A stretch of DNA of 18,615 nucleotides from Bacteroidota bacterium. Its GTDB lineage: Bacteria > Bacteroidota > Bacteroidia > Bacteroidales > SZUA-534. The notes beneath the pieces were generated by a model, which searched no databases, had not been told where the DNA came from, and saw nothing but the letters and a program-made list of their open reading frames with translations. A program made the translations under genes and the position numbers. This document shows, one piece after another, positions 1 through 7,199 of the stretch (position 1 is its first letter; each line of letters starts with the position of its first letter). Location: the NCBI GenBank assembly GCA_020047835.1, contig JAIFNJ010000040.1, positions 1-18,615 on the forward strand, written 5' to 3'.

Positions 1-2076
1 ACAGATAATATAGAAGATCCTGAAACCGGACATTTAATTACTGCAACTAATGTAGGGAGAATGGAGTTTGCCTATTCTCCACAGGATCCAAATACTGTTT
101 TTTGTGCAGCGGCCACCCAAGCAGGCGAATTAAGAAATATATATAAATCCATTGATGGAGGTGATAATTGGGTAGTTATTGGGAAAGGGGGCTCTGCCTT
201 ATTCCAGCCTTTTGGTTCTCAAGGAACCTATGATTTGTGTATTGCTGTAAACCCAGTAAATAAGAATGAAGTATTTATTGGTGGATTGGATATTTGGTTG
301 GGCAAAGCGGCAAATACCGGCGATCTTTTTGCCTGGGGTCAGGTAACCCTTTGGAATATGTATCCATTACATCCATTGTATGTTCATGCCGACCAGCATG
401 CTCTTGTTTTTGATCCAAAAGATCCCCAAACATTGTTTGTTGGAAGTGATGGCGGTGTTGCCAGAGGTTTCTTAGGTAAAGATGGAGTAAAATACCAGTT
501 TAAAGCAATGAATAAAAACTATAATGTAACTCAGTTTTATTCAGTGGCTGTGAATAGTTATGGATTTTTGCTTGGAGGAACTCAGGATAACGGAACACAA
601 TTGATTGTTGAAGGTTACGGTAATTCCGATTTAAATGGTTTTCAAATGCTTGGAGGCGATGGTGGTCATTCAGTTATGTCGCAAATTAACCCTGCTATAG
701 CTTATGGAACGATTTATTTTGGCGGTTTGTGGCGTAATAATGACCAAAATTATTCCGATTGGAATAATTTTTACAACTCTGATTTGGCAGATTTGGCAGA
801 ATGGCCTTCAGGTAACTGGGAAGCTGACGCCCAGTCGGCTTCGTTTGTTACCCCAATAACCTATTGGGAAACTGATAATGATGCATTAGGAACGGATTCC
901 GTTCAATTTATTGCAAAAAAAAGGTATCCAAAAGATACTACGGTCGTTTTTCCAAGCCATAACATTAATAAAGCTCCAATTACTTTCACAATGAAGAAAA
1001 CTTATGAAAGTGGAGATACCATTTATTATACGGATAATTATAGGGCTCTTTTTGCATTAGGAATGAAAAGGGAAGTTTGGCTTACCCCTTTCGCTGCCAA
1101 CTGGAATAAAACATTAACTCAGAAGGATTGGTGGAGAGCGCTTAAAAAGAATACCATGAGTACCGATGAGTTTGTTACCCAAATGAAATTTTCTGCTGAT
1201 GGAAATAATTTATTCTTTTCAACCAGTGAAAATGAAATATATCGACTCTCAAATTTGAATGCTGCCCGTACATATACCGATGCTGATTACCTTTTTGGTA
1301 AACCAATTACAGTACTTACCAAGATTGGAGGATTTGGATCACGCACGGTAACGGGAATTGCGTGTGACCCAAATAATATAGATAACATGATTGTTACTTT
1401 AGGTAATTATGGCAATGAAAGCTACATATATATAACTAATCAAGCTACAACAGCAATTGCCAGTAGCTCTTTTTCAAATTTCACCGATATTACTGGAAAC
1501 ATTCCTAAAGTGCCCGTTTATTGTGCATTATTTGAATTGGATAAATTAAAAAGCACCATTATTGTAGGTACTGATATGGGAACATTTAAGACCGCAGATA
1601 TTTTTAATCAAATATCTTCAGGCACAATTAATTGGGAGACTTATCAGGAAGGCGTTGGAGCAGCTCCAGTATTTCAAATAACCCAATTAACCATGCCTAA
1701 ATGGAATGGTGGCAATTATGGTAAAATATATATTGGTACTCATGGTCTGGGATTTTTTGAAGACCGGAATTTTGTTGGCATTCCTGAAATAGATGGTTCA
1801 GGAAAAGCTGGTTTAACCAAAAAAATAACCATGAATGTTCATCCAAATCCAGTTTTTGATGAGTTAAATCTCTCTTTTAACTTGGTTGAAGGGGCTCCGG
1901 TAAAAGTTGAGGTGGTTCAAATGAATGGTCAAATTGTTAAAACAGCTGATTTAGGAAACAGGTGGAAAGGACAAAATAGTATCGTGTTGCAAGTTAATGA
2001 GTTGCAACAAGGAACGTATCTTTTAGTGATTCGTTCAGGAGGTCATCAGGGAACAACCCAATTCATTAAAAAATAA
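1..2076 (+). CDS. Secreted beta-propeller (BNR/sortilin-like) protein with T9SS type A sorting domain, 5' partial
   Basis: The frame is open from the first base (codons starting at position 1) and runs through the ATG at 61, so the gene very likely begins left of the window and 61 is an internal Met. The visible 691 codons contain BNR/VPS10-type propeller blades: an Asp-box-like SIDGGDNW near 150-175, and the HADQHALVFDP...LFVGSDGGV and GGTQDNGTQ segments (about 390-600) typical of large secreted Bacteroidota propellers. The last ~85 residues (about 1822-2073) form a type A C-terminal sorting domain: a HPNPVFDELNLSF start, a QMNGQIV segment, a GTYLLVIRSGG strand and a basic end (FIKK). In this family the domain directs export through the T9SS and is cleaved or anchored at the surface. 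No catalytic residues are recognisable; the propeller may bind glycan or protein or belong to a multi-domain enzyme whose N-terminus is missing. A strong terminator follows. Confidence 0.85.
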   Translation, partial: TDNIEDPETGHLITATNVGRMEFAYSPQDPNTVFCAAATQAGELRNIYKSIDGGDNWVVIGKGGSALFQPFGSQGTYDLCIAVNPVNKNEVFIGGLDIWLGKAANTGDLFAWGQVTLWNMYPLHPLYVHADQHALVFDPKDPQTLFVGSDGGVARGFLGKDGVKYQFKAMNKNYNVTQFYSVAVNSYGFLLGGTQDNGTQLIVEGYGNSDLNGFQMLGGDGGHSVMSQINPAIAYGTIYFGGLWRNNDQNYSDWNNFYNSDLADLAEWPSGNWEADAQSASFVTPITYWETDNDALGTDSVQFIAKKRYPKDTTVVFPSHNINKAPITFTMKKTYESGDTIYYTDNYRALFALGMKREVWLTPFAANWNKTLTQKDWWRALKKNTMSTDEFVTQMKFSADGNNLFFSTSENEIYRLSNLNAARTYTDADYLFGKPITVLTKIGGFGSRTVTGIACDPNNIDNMIVTLGNYGNESYIYITNQATTAIASSSFSNFTDITGNIPKVPVYCALFELDKLKSTIIVGTDMGTFKTADIFNQISSGTINWETYQEGVGAAPVFQITQLTMPKWNGGNYGKIYIGTHGLGFFEDRNFVGIPEIDGSGKAGLTKKITMNVHPNPVFDELNLSFNLVEGAPVKVEVVQMNGQIVKTADLGNRWKGQNSIVLQVNELQQGTYLLVIRSGGHQGTTQFIKK

Positions 2077-2095
2077 ATCCTAATTTATTTGACGG

Positions 2096-2124
2096 AAAGC
2101 CGGGCAATTGTCCGGCTTTTTTTT
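2096..2124 (+). terminator. Rho-independent terminator after the T9SS cargo gene
   Basis: The left arm AGCCGGGC (2098-2105) pairs with GTCCGGCT (2110-2117), with one G-U pair, around an AATT loop. Flanking A-T pairs extend the stem. A run of eight T follows (2117-2124). It lies 20 bases past the stop codon at 2076. Confidence 0.9.
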
Positions 2125-2153
2125 GCTTTTTGAAATACGAATTTTTAAATTTG
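2122..2153 (+). promoter_or_regulatory. Bacteroidota-type promoter upstream of GAPDH
   Basis: TTTG at 2122-2125, a 20-base spacer and TAAATTTG at 2146-2153 match the Bacteroidota sigma-ABfr consensus TTTG-N19-21-TAnnTTTG. Transcription would start near 2158-2160, giving a leader of about 75 bases before the ATG at 2235. The -33 element overlaps the T-run of the preceding terminator. A looser alternative -7 (TACAATTTG, 2199-2207) lies closer to the gene. The assignment rests on sequence match only. Confidence 0.5.
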
Positions 2154-2234
2154 TGCGCATTTTTAAAAACATATTTTTTGTTTTTGATTCATGTAGCGTA
2201 CAATTTGTAATTTAATATTTAAAAATTATACATT

Positions 2235-3248
2235 ATGTCTAAAATTAAAATTGGAATCAATGGGTTTGGCCGTATCGGTCGTTTCGTTTTCCGGGTTGCT
2301 GTAGCAAACGATAATTTTGAGGTTGTTGGTATCAACGATCTTATCGACGTGGATTATATGGCTTATATGCTGAAATATGATTCAACTCATGGCAAATTTA
2401 AAGGAACTGTTGAAGTAAAAGACGGAAAATTAATTGTAAACGGTAAGGCAATCCGTGTAACTGCCGTTAAAAATCCTGCCGAATTGAAATGGAATGAAGT
2501 TGGTGCTGAATACGTTGTAGAGTCAACAGGACTATTTCTTTCAAAAGACTCAGCAAAAGGCCACTTGGATGCAGGTGCTAAAAAAGTAATTATGTCAGCT
2601 CCATCGAAAGATGATACTCCAATGTTTGTAATGGGTGTAAACCATAAAAAATACGCCAAAGACATGGATTATGTATCAAATGCTTCTTGTACTACCAACT
2701 GTTTAGCTCCAATTGCTAAAGTATTACACGATAATTTTGGCATTTTAGAAGGTTTAATGACTACCGTTCATGCAACTACTGCTACTCAAAAAACCGTTGA
2801 TGGTCCTTCATCTAAAGATTGGAGAGGTGGACGTGGCGCGGCTCAAAATATCATTCCTTCATCAACCGGTGCAGCTAAAGCTGTAGGTAAAGTTATTCCT
2901 GAATTGAACGGAAAACTTACTGGTATGGCATTCCGTGTACCAACTCCTGATGTTTCAGTAGTTGACTTAACCGTACGTTTGGAAAAAGGTGCCTCTTATG
3001 AAGCTATTTGCGCAGCAATGAAAAAAGCATCAGAAGGCGAAATGAAAGGTGTTTTAGGATATACCGAAGATTCAGTTGTTTCAAACGATTTTACCGGCGA
3101 TACAAGAACTTCTATCTTTGATGCAGGTGCTGGAATCAGCTTGAACAATAACTTTGTAAAAGTGGTGTCATGGTACGATAACGAAATGGGCTATTCTGCA
3201 AAAGTTGTTGAGCTTATTCAACACATGCATTCTGTGGATCACGCTTAA
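2235..3248 (+). CDS. gap: Glyceraldehyde-3-phosphate dehydrogenase, type I
   Basis: It converts glyceraldehyde 3-phosphate, NAD+ and phosphate to 1,3-bisphosphoglycerate in cytoplasmic glycolysis and gluconeogenesis. The 337 residues match the usual class I length. Visible marks are the Rossmann motif GINGFGRIGR (residues 7-16), Asp35 at the adenine-ribose site (expected for NAD rather than NADP), the active-site SNASCTTNC with nucleophile Cys152, the base His179, and the C-terminal SWYDNEMGYS. The ATG at 2235 is clear; no Shine-Dalgarno precedes it, only an AT-rich stretch, as is normal in this phylum. It stands alone between two good terminators and has its own promoter match, consistent with strong constitutive expression. 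The symbol gap (gapA) is used by family; no paralogue in the window allows finer naming. Confidence 0.97.
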   Translation: MSKIKIGINGFGRIGRFVFRVAVANDNFEVVGINDLIDVDYMAYMLKYDSTHGKFKGTVEVKDGKLIVNGKAIRVTAVKNPAELKWNEVGAEYVVESTGLFLSKDSAKGHLDAGAKKVIMSAPSKDDTPMFVMGVNHKKYAKDMDYVSNASCTTNCLAPIAKVLHDNFGILEGLMTTVHATTATQKTVDGPSSKDWRGGRGAAQNIIPSSTGAAKAVGKVIPELNGKLTGMAFRVPTPDVSVVDLTVRLEKGASYEAICAAMKKASEGEMKGVLGYTEDSVVSNDFTGDTRTSIFDAGAGISLNNNFVKVVSWYDNEMGYSAKVVELIQHMHSVDHA

Positions 3249-3270
3249 TTTTGCGATACAAAATAAATAC

Positions 3271-3296
3271 AAGCCGCTCTTTGGAGCGGCTTTTTT
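3271..3296 (+). terminator. Rho-independent terminator after GAPDH
   Basis: A perfect 9-bp stem, AAGCCGCTC (3271-3279) with GAGCGGCTT (3284-3292), closes a TTTG loop and runs into six T (3291-3296). It starts 22 bases after the GAPDH stop. Confidence 0.93.
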
Positions 3297-3369
3297 GCTT
3301 TAACATGTATCAGAATGCTTAATCATTGATTTTTCTTCACATATTTGCAAATTATAAAATTTTAGAATT

Positions 3370-4773
3370 GTGGGTAGGAAAAAAAACAATCCATTACTTG
3401 AAAAAATAGTTATCCAAAGCATTGCTGCCGAAGGCAAAGCGATAGCCAGGTTCAACGATCAAGTGGTGTTTGTGCCATTTGTTGTTCCCGGCGATGTGGT
3501 TGATTTGCAGGTTGGTAAAAAGCGGAAAAAGTACATGGAGGCTAAAGCAGTTCATTTTCATGAATATTCAGCCCAACGGGAAATAGCATTTTGTAAACAT
3601 TTTGGTACCTGTGGCGGATGCAATTGGCAAATTCTTCCCTACCCCGACCAGTTAAACTATAAACATCAGCAAGTAATTGATGCCCTTACCCGAATTGGAA
3701 AATTGGAAATTCCAGAACCGGAAAGAATTATGGGAAGTGCTGCAACTACTGAGTATAGGAACAAATTAGAATTTACTTTTTCGGTTCATCGGTGGTTATC
3801 AAAACAAGAAATGGAGCTTGAAACAAAAAGTTTTAATGCCCTTGGGTTTCATATTCCTGGTTTTTTTGATAAAATTATTGATGTGGAACATTGCTATTTG
3901 CAACCGGAACCAAGCAATGCAATTCGGTTGGCAATTAGAGATTTTGCTTTACAAAAAGGCTATGAGTTTTACAATCAACGCAGCAATAGTGGGTTTCTTC
4001 GGAATATTATTATACGTACCTCTACCACTGGTGAAGTAATGGTAATTGTTATATTTGGAAACGACCATGCTGAATCCATTCAAGATGTGATGAATTTTCT
4101 TTCAGAAAAATTTGGTTCAACAATAACTTCTTTACAATATATTATCAATAAAAAAGTAAACGATTCTTATTCCGATTTAGAAGCTATTGTGTATAAAGGA
4201 CAAGATTGCATTTACGAGCAAATGGAAAATCTGAAATTTAAGATCGGACCCAAATCTTTTTATCAAACCAATTCAAACCAAGCCTATCAGCTATATTTAA
4301 AAGTGCGCGAATATGCTGATCTTAAAGGTAATGAAATTGTTTACGACTTATATACCGGCACTGGAACCATTGCTTGTTTTATAGCGGGTAACGCTTCAAA
4401 AGTTATTGGAGTAGAGTATGTTGAAGATGCTGTAATGGATGCTAAGATTAATGCTCAAATGAATACCATTAATAATGTGCATTTTTTTGCCGGCGATATG
4501 AAAGATATACTCAATGAAGATTTTATAAAATTCCATGGAAGCCCCAATGTCATAATTACAGATCCGCCACGCGCGGGAATGCATCCATCGGTGGTTGAGA
4601 CGATTAAAAATTGCGGTCCTGAAAAAATTGTATATGTAAGCTGTAATCCAGCCACGCAAGCCCGGGATATCGATTTATTAAAAGATTCTTATAACATTAT
4701 AAAAGTTCAACCGGTTGATATGTTTCCTCATACCCATCATGTTGAAAATATTGTGTTACTTCAAAAACGATGA
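3370..4773 (+). CDS. rlmD: 23S rRNA (uracil-C5)-methyltransferase, RlmD/RumA family
   Basis: This is a SAM-dependent enzyme that methylates C5 of a uridine in 23S rRNA (U1939 for E. coli RlmD). The 467 residues show the full family layout. There is an N-terminal TRAM RNA-binding domain (about 5-62). Four iron-sulfur cysteines follow: Cys75, Cys81 and Cys84 in CKHFGTCGGC, and Cys175. The SFYQTNSNQ motif precedes the SAM-binding DLYTGTGT (326-333). DPPRAG begins at Asp398, VSCNP carries the nucleophile Cys425, and HHVEN lies near the end. The start is GTG at 3370; the first in-frame ATG would remove most of the TRAM domain. Assignment to the TrmA/RumA/RlmCD superfamily is firm. The exact target uridine is inferred, since many Bacteroidota carry more than one paralogue. 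No terminator is evident before the next gene. Confidence 0.9.
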   Translation: MGRKKNNPLLEKIVIQSIAAEGKAIARFNDQVVFVPFVVPGDVVDLQVGKKRKKYMEAKAVHFHEYSAQREIAFCKHFGTCGGCNWQILPYPDQLNYKHQQVIDALTRIGKLEIPEPERIMGSAATTEYRNKLEFTFSVHRWLSKQEMELETKSFNALGFHIPGFFDKIIDVEHCYLQPEPSNAIRLAIRDFALQKGYEFYNQRSNSGFLRNIIIRTSTTGEVMVIVIFGNDHAESIQDVMNFLSEKFGSTITSLQYIINKKVNDSYSDLEAIVYKGQDCIYEQMENLKFKIGPKSFYQTNSNQAYQLYLKVREYADLKGNEIVYDLYTGTGTIACFIAGNASKVIGVEYVEDAVMDAKINAQMNTINNVHFFAGDMKDILNEDFIKFHGSPNVIITDPPRAGMHPSVVETIKNCGPEKIVYVSCNPATQARDIDLLKDSYNIIKVQPVDMFPHTHHVENIVLLQKR

Positions 4774-4826
4774 TAAGAATCAGAATAATATATCTTTTTT
4801 TGTATGATTAAATGGTTAAGTTTTTA

Positions 4827-4834
4827 TATTTTTG
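4827..4834 (+). promoter_or_regulatory. Possible -7 element upstream of the Crp/Fnr gene
   Basis: TATTTTTG matches TAnnTTTG exactly, 38 bases before the ATG at 4872. The nearest upstream TTTG (4799-4802) is 24 bases away, slightly beyond the usual 19-21 spacing, so support is partial. Confidence 0.3.
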
Positions 4835-4871
4835 GTTTTTATCATGTTATTCAGCATAAACTAGTTGTAGA

Positions 4872-5573
4872 ATGATGCAAAAAAATATTGATTGTGATAA
4901 ATGCTTAGATGCCCCTGAGGCCATCTTTTCATTGTTGCGTCCGGAACAAATTGAATTTGTTAGGGAGAGACACTCATGTGGTTATTATAAAAAGAACGAT
5001 ATTTTGTTCAAAGAAGGAGATGATCCAATTGGACTTTTGGTGCTTTGTGATGGAAAAGTGAAAGTATTTAGAGAAGGGGTAGGACGTAGGGAACAAATAG
5101 TTCGGATGGTTAAACCATACGGATTGATGGGGTTTAGGGCTCTTTTTGCTGAAGAACACCATATAGCAACTGCCGTAGCTCTTGAAGATACTACCATTTG
5201 TATCGTTGATAAAGAGGATTTAATGAAACTGATTCGTGAGAACAGCGATTTTGCCATTGGATTGATACGTTCCTTAGCTACTGATTTGGGTTTTTCAAAC
5301 CGAAGGACTGTGGCATTGACCCAGAAACATATTCGTGGACGCTTAGCGGAATCTATCATTTTCCTAAAAGATACCTATGGTTTAGAGGATGATGAATCAA
5401 CCATTAAAATATTTCTGTCGAGGGAGGATATTGCCAACCTTTCCAATATGACTACTTCAAATGCGATTAGAACCTTATCAACATTTGCTGGTGAAGGAGT
5501 AATATCAATAAGTGGAAGGAAAATTAAAATTCTAGACATGAAAAAATTGGATAGAATAAGTACCTTAGGTTAA
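4872..5573 (+). CDS. Crp/Fnr-family transcriptional regulator with N-terminal CxxC
   Basis: A cytoplasmic DNA-binding regulator of 233 residues. A cyclic-nucleotide-binding-like barrel spans about residues 20-130 (KKNDILFKEGD, LLVLCDGKVKVF, VRMVKPYGLMGF). A long dimerisation helix follows, then a winged helix-turn-helix (about 165-220: LSREDIANLSNMTTSNAIRTL then GVISISGRKIKI). Cysteines lie at 8, 11, 36, 59 and 110. Aligned by eye with E. coli Fnr, Cys8-x2-Cys11 matches Cys20-x2-Cys23 and Cys110 (in TTICIVDKEDL) matches Cys122, but the position of Cys29 is Ala17. In the recognition helix the Fnr E-x2-S-R signature reads S-x2-I-R, so it should not bind the classic Fnr or Crp box. Two adjacent ATGs (4872, 4875) are equivalent starts. 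The target genes and the signal are unknown. Confidence 0.88.
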   Translation: MMQKNIDCDKCLDAPEAIFSLLRPEQIEFVRERHSCGYYKKNDILFKEGDDPIGLLVLCDGKVKVFREGVGRREQIVRMVKPYGLMGFRALFAEEHHIATAVALEDTTICIVDKEDLMKLIRENSDFAIGLIRSLATDLGFSNRRTVALTQKHIRGRLAESIIFLKDTYGLEDDESTIKIFLSREDIANLSNMTTSNAIRTLSTFAGEGVISISGRKIKILDMKKLDRISTLG

Positions 5574-5666
5574 AAAGTTTCTATCATCGGAATAATATTT
5601 TAACAAAAGGGTACTATTTATTTTCCTTTAAGCAATTTCTTTCAATAGATTAACTATTTTTAGTTT

Positions 5667-5674
5667 TATATTTG
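5667..5674 (+). promoter_or_regulatory. Possible -7 element for the purH-mre operon
   Basis: TATATTTG matches TAnnTTTG exactly. It lies 61 bases before the purH ATG, in the only sizeable gap upstream of the six-gene run. There is no TTTG at the correct distance, only TTTC at 5640-5643, so the -33 half is weak. Confidence 0.35.
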
Positions 5675-5734
5675 TTCGCTGAAATCCACAAGTTCAGAGG
5701 AGTTTTTTTTGATAGGGTTTAGTAAAATTTGGTT

Positions 5735-6622
5735 ATGTTGAAAAGGATTAAAAGCGCATTAATTTCAGTCTATCATAAAGATAATTTAGATCCGTTAGTA
5801 AAAGAATTAAACCATTTAGGGGTTAAATTCTTTTCTACAGGGGGAACTTATGATTTTATAAAAGGAATGCAAATTCCTGTTACCGCCGTTGAAGAGTTAA
5901 CCTCGTATCCTTCAATTTTAGGTGGAAGAGTGAAAACATTACACCCCAAAGTATTTGGAGGGATACTTGCTCGCCGGGAAAACCCTGAAGATAAAAAGCA
6001 TCTGGAACAATATGAAATTAATGAAATTGATTTAGTAATTGTTGATTTATACCCATTTGAAGCCACTGTTGCCAGTGGAGCAGCCGAAGAGGAGATTATT
6101 GAAAAAATTGATATTGGAGGAATTTCATTAATAAGAGCAGCAGCAAAAAATTTTAACGATGTGGTTATTATCAGCTCCCGAAATCAATACGGTGAATTGC
6201 TTTCAATCCTGAAAAACCATAATGGGGAAATTACCCTAGCACAGCGAAAAAGGTTTGCCCTTCAAGCATTTGATACTTCATCGCATTACGATACCGCAAT
6301 TTTTAATTTTTTCGATAAAGAAAATCCGACCAGTTATAAAGCGGAATTTTCAAAATGCATGAATCTTCGGTATGGTGAAAACCCTCATCAAAAAGCAGCC
6401 TTTTACGGTGATTTTGATGCTTCATTCACCATTTTGGGAGGTAAAGCAGTTAGCTATAATAACATACTTGATGTGGATTCTGCCGTTAAATTAATCGATG
6501 AATTTAACGAGACATCTTTTGCCATTTTAAAACATAATAATGCCTGTGGAATTGCATCGCGAACACCGAAATTGATTTGGAAACAGCCACGGAAATTGAT
6601 AAACTTTTTTATGAAGTTTTGA
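5735..6622 (+). CDS. purH: PurH N-terminal fragment (IMP cyclohydrolase domain plus start of transformylase domain)
   Basis: This fragment holds the complete MGS-like IMP cyclohydrolase domain (about residues 1-200: LISVYHKDN, FFSTGGTYDFI, GGRVKTLHPKVFGGIL, IDIGGISLIRAAAKN). The transformylase domain then begins with LRYGENPHQKAAF and KHNNACG, where Lys266-His267 correspond to the catalytic Lys-His pair of the family. After CGIASRT (about 6565) the last 18-19 codons are out-of-frame readthrough with no homology, ending at 6622. I prefer ATG 5735 to the TTG at 5729, because MLKRIKSALISVYHK is the usual N-terminus. A product of 295 residues could retain cyclohydrolase activity but not transformylase. 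Confidence 0.75.
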   Translation: MLKRIKSALISVYHKDNLDPLVKELNHLGVKFFSTGGTYDFIKGMQIPVTAVEELTSYPSILGGRVKTLHPKVFGGILARRENPEDKKHLEQYEINEIDLVIVDLYPFEATVASGAAEEEIIEKIDIGGISLIRAAAKNFNDVVIISSRNQYGELLSILKNHNGEITLAQRKRFALQAFDTSSHYDTAIFNFFDKENPTSYKAEFSKCMNLRYGENPHQKAAFYGDFDASFTILGGKAVSYNNILDVDSAVKLIDEFNETSFAILKHNNACGIASRTPKLIWKQPRKLINFFMKF

Positions 6623-7176
6623 TAGCGCCATCTTTTGAAAAAAATGCCCTTGAATTACTATTGAAAAAGGATAAACGAATCCTTTTAATCGACCACCGAA
6701 AAAAACAGTCCGCAAAACAGATAAGGTCGGTTTTAAATGGTGTTTTAGTCCAAGAATTTGACCATGTAGTTGAAGATCGAAACCAAATGAATGTGGTAAC
6801 TGCTGTTGCACCCACAGAATCACAATTTGGTGATTTGGAATTTGCACTAAAAATTGTGAAACATACCAAATCAAATGCAATAGTTTTGGCCAAAGACAAA
6901 AAATTACTTGCCAGCGGAGTGGGTCAAACTTCAAGGGTAGATGCATTAAAACAGGCCATTGAAAAAGCCCATTTATTTGAAAATGGATTATCGGATGCCG
7001 TGATGGCTTCTGATGCTTTTTTCCCGTTTGCAGATTCTATTGAAATTGCATTTAAAGCAGGTATCACTTCAGTGGTGCAGCCGGGAGGCTCTGTTCGGGA
7101 TAAAGATACCATTGATTATTGCAATAATAATAAAATAGCTATGGTATTTACAGGAATACGACATTTTAAACATTAA
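6577..7176 (+). CDS. purH: PurH C-terminal fragment (rest of AICAR transformylase domain)
   Basis: The reading frame carries authentic PurH sequence from IANTEID at 6556. The only start-like codon near the beginning is TTG at 6577, and nothing suggests it is used. Recognisable family segments are EIDKLFYEVLIAPSF, GVGQTSRVDALKQA, SDAFFPFADSIE and the C-terminal VVQPGGSVRDKDTI...FTGIRHFKH. It overlaps the end of the N-terminal fragment by 46 bases in another frame. Even if translated, it lacks the catalytic Lys-His region and would not be active alone. Confidence 0.6.
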   Translation: METATEIDKLFYEVLIAPSFEKNALELLLKKDKRILLIDHRKKQSAKQIRSVLNGVLVQEFDHVVEDRNQMNVVTAVAPTESQFGDLEFALKIVKHTKSNAIVLAKDKKLLASGVGQTSRVDALKQAIEKAHLFENGLSDAVMASDAFFPFADSIEIAFKAGITSVVQPGGSVRDKDTIDYCNNNKIAMVFTGIRHFKH

Positions 7177-7199
7177 CAGATATAACACAGATATAACCA

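Larger units (their letters stand above)
5735..7176 (+). pseudogene. purH: purH (AICAR transformylase/IMP cyclohydrolase) broken by an internal deletion and frameshift
   Basis: Intact PurH catalyses the last two steps of IMP synthesis: formylation of AICAR with 10-formyl-THF, then ring closure. Both ends are well preserved here but in different frames. Frame 2 runs from ATG 5735 to CGIASR (276 codons to 6562); homology resumes in frame 1 at IANTEID (from 6556, 206 codons). The segment that should join them is absent. In the family it holds a helix and the conserved SAFGG region. Adding about 24 missing residues gives about 506, the normal length for Bacteroidota PurH. No other stop or frame change occurs, so the lesion is either very recent or an assembly error. 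As written, the gene cannot make a complete transformylase domain. It precedes mreB by 23 bases. Confidence 0.85.

Noticed and set aside
2387..2665. A 92-codon minus-strand frame inside GAPDH
   Set aside because: It is a shadow of the highly conserved GAPDH frame and has no domain or start signals of its own.
5729..5734. TTG at 5729 as the purH start
   Set aside because: It adds only two residues ahead of ATG 5735, and the family N-terminus aligns with the ATG.
6556..6625. Programmed frameshifting as an explanation for the split purH
   Set aside because: There is no slippery heptamer or following stem at the junction, and a simple shift would not restore the ~24 missing residues.
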